A program made the position numbers and the translations under genes. This document shows positions 59,280 to 64,000 of a stretch of 64,000 nt of DNA, in pieces (the stretch's first letter is position 1; every line of letters starts with the position of its first letter). Where the stretch lies: assembly GCA_050485645.1 (NCBI GenBank), contig JBJHBT010000007.1, positions 90,178-154,177 of the forward strand. The letters run 5' to 3'. The stretch comes from JBJHBP01 sp050485645. GTDB taxonomy: Bacteria > Pseudomonadota > Gammaproteobacteria > Steroidobacterales > Rariloculaceae. The notes under the pieces were generated by a model. The model saw nothing but the letters and a program-made list of their open reading frames with translations. It had not been told where the DNA came from and made no database searches.

Positions 59280-60740
59280 ATGAAATCCGGTTTACTGCCC
59301 CGTTCACGATGTCGGGCGCTGATTGCCGCGTGCGCCGCAAGCATCGCGCTGCTGCAGGGTTGCGCCGTAAACCCCGTCAGCGGCCAACGTCAGTTCGTGC
59401 TGGTCAGCGAAGACCAGGAAATCGCCATGGGCCGCGAGGGGGCTGCGGGTGTGGTGCAGTCGGTGGGAGTGGTCGACGATATCGCCCTGCAGGCCTATGT
59501 GCAACGCCTCGGAGCGCGACTGGCCGCGGACGCCGAGCGTCCTGACCTGCCCTGGTCGTTCAGCGTCATCGACGACCCGACGCCGAATGCCTTTGCGTTT
59601 CCAGGCGGGTACATCTTCATTACCCGCGGCCTTATGGGACTCATGGGCAATGAGGCGGAGCTGGTGAGCGTACTCGGACACGAGATCGGACACGTCACCG
59701 CGCGCCATTCGGTAAGCATGATGACTCGCGCACAACTGGCGCAGATCGGACTGGGCGTCGGCAGCATTCTGAGCCCGACGATCGCAGAGTTCGGAGAGCT
59801 GGCCGCGGGCGGAATCTCGCTACTGTTTCTGAGCTACGGGCGCGACGCCGAACGGCAGGCGGACGAGCTTGGTTTACGCTACATGCTGCAGCAGGGCTAT
59901 GACGCGCGCGAAATGCCCAATGTGTTCGCGTCGCTGCAACAGGCCAGCGACCTGGCCGGCAACAGCCCGCTGCCACAGTGGCTGTCGAGCCATCCCTTTC
60001 CGGAAGAGCGGATCGGGCTCATCCAGACGCAGATCGCGCAGCTTGACCGCTCCCTCGAAGGGACGACAGTGGGCGCCGTCGACTACATGGGCTATATCGA
60101 CGGCATGGTCTTCGGTGTCAACCCGCGGCAGGGATGGTTCGACGGCAACCGCTTCCTGCATCCGGAACTCGCATTCAGCCTTGAATTTCCCGTTGAATGG
60201 CGCACGACCAACCTGCCGCAGGTCGTCATGGCGGGAAGTCCCGACGAAGACGCGATCATACAGCTCGCTCTGACCGAAGGGTCGGTGACCGACGCGGCCA
60301 ATGAGTTTTTCACTCAGGAGGGCCTGACTTCCGATCGCCCGGCATCGCGGACGATCAACGGTTTGCCGGCAGTGCTCGGCCGCTTTCGCGCGCAGACCGA
60401 GAGCGGCGAACTCGGAGGCGTGGCAGCATTCATCCGCCATCTCGACCGCACATACCGGATACTGGCCTACACGCCCGTGCAACAGGCCAGCCGCTACGAC
60501 CGTGCGTTTATCGCCACCATCGAAAGCTTCGAGCGCCTCACGGATCGCGATGCACTGGACAGACAGCCCGACCGTATCGCTGTAGTCCGTACGACCGAGC
60601 AAATGACACTGATGGCGTTCAACGAGCGCTATCCTTCAGTGATCGGCATGGACCAGCTTGCACTGATCAATCAGCTCCCGGGGCCGGATGCCTCCATCCC
60701 TGCCGGAACCCTGCTCAAACGCGTCGTCGGTACGCGATAG
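59280..60740 (+). CDS. M48 family metalloprotease, lipoprotein, 486 aa
   Basis: LLQGC lipobox with CAVNPVSGQRQFVLVSEDQE, the typical start of periplasmic M48 proteases. The HEIGH zinc motif is at H134-E135-H138 and the third ligand is E191 in DAERQADELG. The N-terminal catalytic domain (about 30-260) is followed by a C-terminal domain of about 220 residues with LEFPVEWRTTNLPQVVMAGS and FERLTDRDALDRQPDRIAVV, unlike the TPR tail of E. coli BepA. It may degrade misassembled outer-membrane proteins, in keeping with the tam genes around it. It is convergent with tamA (10-bp gap). Confidence 0.93.
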   Translation: MKSGLLPRSRCRALIAACAASIALLQGCAVNPVSGQRQFVLVSEDQEIAMGREGAAGVVQSVGVVDDIALQAYVQRLGARLAADAERPDLPWSFSVIDDPTPNAFAFPGGYIFITRGLMGLMGNEAELVSVLGHEIGHVTARHSVSMMTRAQLAQIGLGVGSILSPTIAEFGELAAGGISLLFLSYGRDAERQADELGLRYMLQQGYDAREMPNVFASLQQASDLAGNSPLPQWLSSHPFPEERIGLIQTQIAQLDRSLEGTTVGAVDYMGYIDGMVFGVNPRQGWFDGNRFLHPELAFSLEFPVEWRTTNLPQVVMAGSPDEDAIIQLALTEGSVTDAANEFFTQEGLTSDRPASRTINGLPAVLGRFRAQTESGELGGVAAFIRHLDRTYRILAYTPVQQASRYDRAFIATIESFERLTDRDALDRQPDRIAVVRTTEQMTLMAFNERYPSVIGMDQLALINQLPGPDASIPAGTLLKRVVGTR

Positions 60741-60750
60741 CCGTCGATCC

Positions 60751-62592
60751 TTACAGATCCGCCCCGATACTCAGATGCAGCCGCACCGAATCGTCGGTGT
60801 GGAACGGATGGGCGATGTCGATGCGCACCATGCCCACCGGCGATCGCCAGCGCATGCCGATACCGGCACCAACGCTGGCCTTGAAGCGATCGCTGAAGGC
60901 GTCGCCGGCATCGACGAACACCGCCGCACCGAAATCACCCAGGATCAGACGCTCCAGCTCCACGCTGCCCATGACCAGATAGCGACCACCGATCACGTCA
61001 TCGGTTGCATTGCGATCGCCTATCCGCTGGTACGCGTAGCCGCGCACGGTGCGGTCGCCGCCGGTGTAAAAGCGCTGCGTGGGCGGCAGGTCATCGAAGC
61101 TGCGGGTCTCCAGCACACCAGCTTCGCCACGCACCAGCAGGCGTGAGCGTCCGCCCACGGCGTGCACCCAGCGCACGTCGGTTTTCATACGCAGGAATGA
61201 CACATCCGACAGCAGGCCTTCGCTGCTGCCGCGCAGGTCCACCTGCACGCTGTAGCCCTGGCGCGGGAAGATCATGTCGTCGCTGCGCTCGCGCGTGAGC
61301 GTGAAGCCGGGCATGAACAGCTTCGCCGACTGCTTCGGATGGTCTCCGATCTGGAACTCTTCGTACTGAAGCTGTGAATACGCCCGGCGCCGAAAACCCA
61401 GCCATGTCACATACTGGCTCGCACCGGCCGAGTATTGCGTGGAGTCGGCGTCACCGATGTCCTGACGGCGAGCCGTCAGCGAGAAATCGATGCGGTCCTC
61501 CGCCACGTTGCGTACCGGTATCGTGTAGCGTGCGGCAATGGCCTGTTCGATGCCCGACAGCTGAAGGTCGGTGCGCAGACGGTGGCCACGAGGATTGAGG
61601 CGGCGTAGCAGCGCGGCAATGCTGAAACGAGGACCGGTATCAGTGGCGTATCCCATACCCACGTTGTACTGCTGGGGCCTTATCGGCTCAGTCACGACTT
61701 CTATGGGGATGTGGTTGTCCTCATCCGCGTCGCGACGATCGGAGCGGATCTCCACACGCGAGAAGTAGTCCGCTTCGTTCAGCTCCAGCTGAAGGCGCAG
61801 CAGCCGACGCACATCGTACGGATCGCCCGGGACAATATCGGTGAAACGTGCAACGAATTCCGGCGCGAGACGTTCGGCCTGAATCGTGAGCTCACCGAAA
61901 TGAAAACGCGGGCCGGTAGCGAGCACCAGACGTATGTCAGCGGACTCGCGGTCCGGCTGCACCCTGATTTCCCGGCTCGCCCAACGCGCGTCCAGGTAGC
62001 CGGCGTTGTAGGCGGCGTCGTACAGCGACTCGCGGGCATTGTCGTAGCGGGCATGATTCAGGCGCTGCCCGGAACGCAGGTTCTCCGTCGCGGCGGCCAG
62101 CGCCTGCCGGACAGCCGCCTGATCCGCGCCGGCGCCGGTCACGCGCACATCCACGTCGCGCAGCAGCGTGGGCGGCCCCGGCCTGATCCGGTACAGCGCG
62201 CGATAGCCGTTTCCGGCTTCGCTGAGGTCCGCTGTTATTTCAGGAAGGTAGTAGCCGAAAGGTCGCAGCGCCTGCCGGATCTGCTCGGGCGCATCGCGAT
62301 GCCGGCGCCGCAGATCGGCGATCGTAACCTGGGTATCCGCCTCGGCGCGCGGATCGAATCGCGAGACCACACTGTAGCCTGACAGTTCAGCAATGGACAG
62401 GAAGGCCAGGACGTTATCCCGGAGTTCGCCATCCACGCCTTCAACGACGACGCTGATCGCACGAACGGCAACCGTGGCTGGTGAGACCTGTTCAGACTCA
62501 TCGTCGGCACTCTGTGCCGCGCCACTGGCCGGCAGCGCGGCAGCCACGCAGACCAGCAACCATCCGGGCAACGAAAAAGCGATCTGCCGCAC
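60751..62592 (-). CDS. tamA: TamA-type outer-membrane assembly protein (Omp85 family), 613 aa
   Basis: Exported with three POTRA-type domains (about 40-250: LRPFGYYLPEITADLSEAGN, IRPGPPTLLRDVDVRVTGAG, LATGPRFHFGELTIQAERLA) and a C-terminal 16-stranded barrel (about 330-613) with RFYTGGDRTVRGYAYQRIGD (RG-Y lid motif), GGRYLVMGSVELERLILGDF and GMVRIDIAHPFHTDD. The start is GTG 62592. Length slightly above E. coli TamA (577). It partners TamB, whose gene is 4.7 kb away across five other features on both strands. Confidence 0.93.
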   Translation of the reverse strand: MRQIAFSLPGWLLVCVAAALPASGAAQSADDESEQVSPATVAVRAISVVVEGVDGELRDNVLAFLSIAELSGYSVVSRFDPRAEADTQVTIADLRRRHRDAPEQIRQALRPFGYYLPEITADLSEAGNGYRALYRIRPGPPTLLRDVDVRVTGAGADQAAVRQALAAATENLRSGQRLNHARYDNARESLYDAAYNAGYLDARWASREIRVQPDRESADIRLVLATGPRFHFGELTIQAERLAPEFVARFTDIVPGDPYDVRRLLRLQLELNEADYFSRVEIRSDRRDADEDNHIPIEVVTEPIRPQQYNVGMGYATDTGPRFSIAALLRRLNPRGHRLRTDLQLSGIEQAIAARYTIPVRNVAEDRIDFSLTARRQDIGDADSTQYSAGASQYVTWLGFRRRAYSQLQYEEFQIGDHPKQSAKLFMPGFTLTRERSDDMIFPRQGYSVQVDLRGSSEGLLSDVSFLRMKTDVRWVHAVGGRSRLLVRGEAGVLETRSFDDLPPTQRFYTGGDRTVRGYAYQRIGDRNATDDVIGGRYLVMGSVELERLILGDFGAAVFVDAGDAFSDRFKASVGAGIGMRWRSPVGMVRIDIAHPFHTDDSVRLHLSIGADL

Positions 62593-62665
62593 GGCATGCG
62601 CGGCAGATCGCTGCTGGTTTCGACAGAGTCTGAGAAATAAACCCGCTATCAGCAGTTATCCAAGG

Positions 62666-63601
62666 TTACTGGCGGGCAGCTTCCGCGGACGCTCCGCGGC
62701 TGGCGCCCGTCTGCGCAAAGTAGTTGGTGACATGATCGGGATCGAACAGCCAGATCGTGCGCAGCTCGAAGCCCGGCAGATTGCTCAGCGGCTGATCGAT
62801 CGTGACGCCACGCTCTTCAGCCAGCGCGCCGACCGCATCGACATTCGACACCACATACTGGATGCCACCGGTACCGGTGTCAGCCGGCAGGTCACGATCG
62901 ACCTTGTGCAGGCTGACCAGCGTGGTGCCATGGCGATAGGTGACTTTCTTGGTTCCGGACCAGCGATCCTGGATGGTCGGCTCTTCTGTCAGGCCCACGA
63001 ATCCGCTGTAGAACGCACGCGACTCGTCCAGATCAGCAACCGTCAGGCCGATCTCGATCGTGTTGTACAGGTCCTCGGACTCGTTCGGGGCAACCACCAG
63101 CTCCACCGCATGGCCGTCCGGATCGAAAACAATGGCGGTCATGCGCGACGTGCCTTGCACCGGGCGGAACTGAGGCTCATCCAGGCCATGTTCGCGAAAA
63201 CTGGCAATCAGCGGTTCGCTGTCGGGGAAAAAGAAGGTGAGCAGCCGCAGGCCCGTGGCATCCTCGACACCGCCGGGCACGTAGTTGCGGTTCGGTACGC
63301 GACGCGTCATCTTCAGCTCGGAACGGCCGACAGTGAAGCGCGCAACCTGGGTATTGTTGCCAACGTCGAACGTCTGCTGCTGGTCAAGGCCGATCACGTC
63401 GCCATAGAACCAGAACATTTTCTCGCTTTCAACCTCGTGGCGGCGGAATACGTTCATGGACTGTTGCCACAGCACTGGCGCCGTGGTTTCCAGGCGCAGC
63501 CCGTCATTGGCCGAAACCGGCGCCAGCATCGCGCCCAGTACCATCGCCGCGGCAACGGTGCCGGCCTGTTTCGTAAAAGTCATCATGTGTCGTGCCCCCA
63601 T
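62666..63601 (-). CDS. Exported protein with two VOC (glyoxalase-like) domains, 311 aa
   Basis: ATG 63601 with AAGGAGG upstream. A signal peptide (AGTVAAAMVLGAMLAPVSAN) precedes two VOC domains: about 45-170 (FWFYGDVIGLDQQQTFDVGN, TAIVFDPDGHAVELVVAPNE) and 185-300 (YNTIEIGLTVADLDESRAFY, SGFVGLTEEPTIQDRWSG, GGIQYVVSNVDAVGALAEE). Candidate metal ligands are the His and Glu of DPDGHAVELV. VOC proteins are usually cytosolic, so the export signal is unusual. Periplasmic dioxygenase, epimerase or ligand-binding role is possible. Confidence 0.87.
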   Translation of the reverse strand: MGARHMMTFTKQAGTVAAAMVLGAMLAPVSANDGLRLETTAPVLWQQSMNVFRRHEVESEKMFWFYGDVIGLDQQQTFDVGNNTQVARFTVGRSELKMTRRVPNRNYVPGGVEDATGLRLLTFFFPDSEPLIASFREHGLDEPQFRPVQGTSRMTAIVFDPDGHAVELVVAPNESEDLYNTIEIGLTVADLDESRAFYSGFVGLTEEPTIQDRWSGTKKVTYRHGTTLVSLHKVDRDLPADTGTGGIQYVVSNVDAVGALAEERGVTIDQPLSNLPGFELRTIWLFDPDHVTNYFAQTGASRGASAEAARQ

Positions 63602-64000
63602 GGCTGCCTCCTTATAGTGACTATCGCATCAAGGTGATTGTTCCGTACGAAGCGGGATTCATCCGGACCCGCCTCAGCCGATTCGTGCCGCAATGCGCCG
63701 AGGCGATGGCGCCGGGCGCTGAACAAGGATTGCAGGCCTCGTTGCGTGGCCACAACGCCTGCTGCGCACCACGGCGCTCCCGCCGGCACCCGCAGTGTAG
63801 CGCCTCAGCACACCGCAATGCGAATAATGTACACAATTCCACGCCGGATGGACGGTTGACGGGCAGCCCGGATGCATGATGGAGCGCGCCGCCGCCGGGC
63901 TGTCGCGGGGCATCCACCTTTTCCGGGGCGTCCGCGGCCATGGATGGCCGCGGACGAGGCGCATGGACGCTCTTCCGCCGTCCCCGGGAAAAGGGGATGC
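63602..64000. other. Gene-free right edge with nested inverted repeats
   Basis: No supported gene. A 12-bp perfect inverted repeat with 2-nt centre (63930-63941, 63944-63955) lies within an imperfect 19-nt pair (GCATCCACCTTTTCCGGGG at 63910-63928 and CCCCGGGAAAAGGGGATGC at 63982-64000). It continues past the window. Confidence 0.6.

Noticed and set aside
63592..63941. Small open frames on both strands at the right edge
   Set aside because: No ribosome sites, overlapping each other, and the sequence is dominated by inverted repeats.

Overview
The window is GC-rich (roughly 60-63%) proteobacterial chromosome. A tamA/tamB pair, slyD, arfB, hemW, a CaxA-type exchanger and an elongator tRNA-Met with encoded CCA suggest a free-living gammaproteobacterium, but no single gene fixes the lineage and I do not name a genus.

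Positions 1 to about 18,140 are the replication and maintenance half of an integrative and conjugative element (ICE) of the PFGI-1 / SPI-7 / clc class, transcribed entirely on the minus strand. From right to left it holds an accessory gene, an AlpA-type regulator, parA, a HicA-like gene, parB, DUF2857, STY4528, PFL_4669, DUF3158, ssb and topB. These are followed by a string of small accessory genes (DUF3577, DUF3275, DUF3085, DUF932 and several unknowns) and the first codons of a probable DUF6094 methyltransferase that runs off the left edge. The conjugation machinery would lie further left. No integrase is visible at the right end. Many accessory genes are followed by their own intrinsic terminator. 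A two-hairpin element with covarying stems occurs four times, each time between such a terminator and the next start codon; it is the best candidate here for an undescribed system. Paired palindromic operators sit before topB and PFL_4669 and before alpA.

Positions 18,600 to 20,460 carry a LysR gene, a probably leaderless ArsR-type gene with a palindrome in its promoter, and an empty stretch that may be the ICE border. From 20,460 the content looks chromosomal: CaxA antiporter, di-haem cytochrome c, tRNA-Met, a glycine-rich RRM protein, and a minus-strand run of glutaminyl cyclotransferase, GLYR-type dehydrogenase and an EboE-like TIM-barrel protein, then an MDR oxidoreductase, a second LysR gene, SlyD and a hotdog thioesterase. 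Positions 31,144-37,118 form a plus-strand cluster of carotenoid/stilbene-cleaving oxygenase, quinohaemoprotein alcohol dehydrogenase and two exported NTF2/SnoaL-like proteins, consistent with oxidation of an aromatic or isoprenoid alcohol or aldehyde. Alanine dehydrogenase and hemW follow.

Positions 40,200-52,000 are patchier: PepSY membrane protein, ArfB, AraC regulator, an FG-GAP propeller lipoprotein, serine hydrolase, and a decay zone with IS5- and IS256-family remnants plus a broken paralogue of a nearby secreted helical-repeat protein. That protein is paired with a secreted protein carrying a JAB/DUF4329-like motif. The right end holds tamB and tamA separated by transglutaminase, OmpA-like, small lipoprotein and M48 protease genes, then an exported VOC-domain protein.
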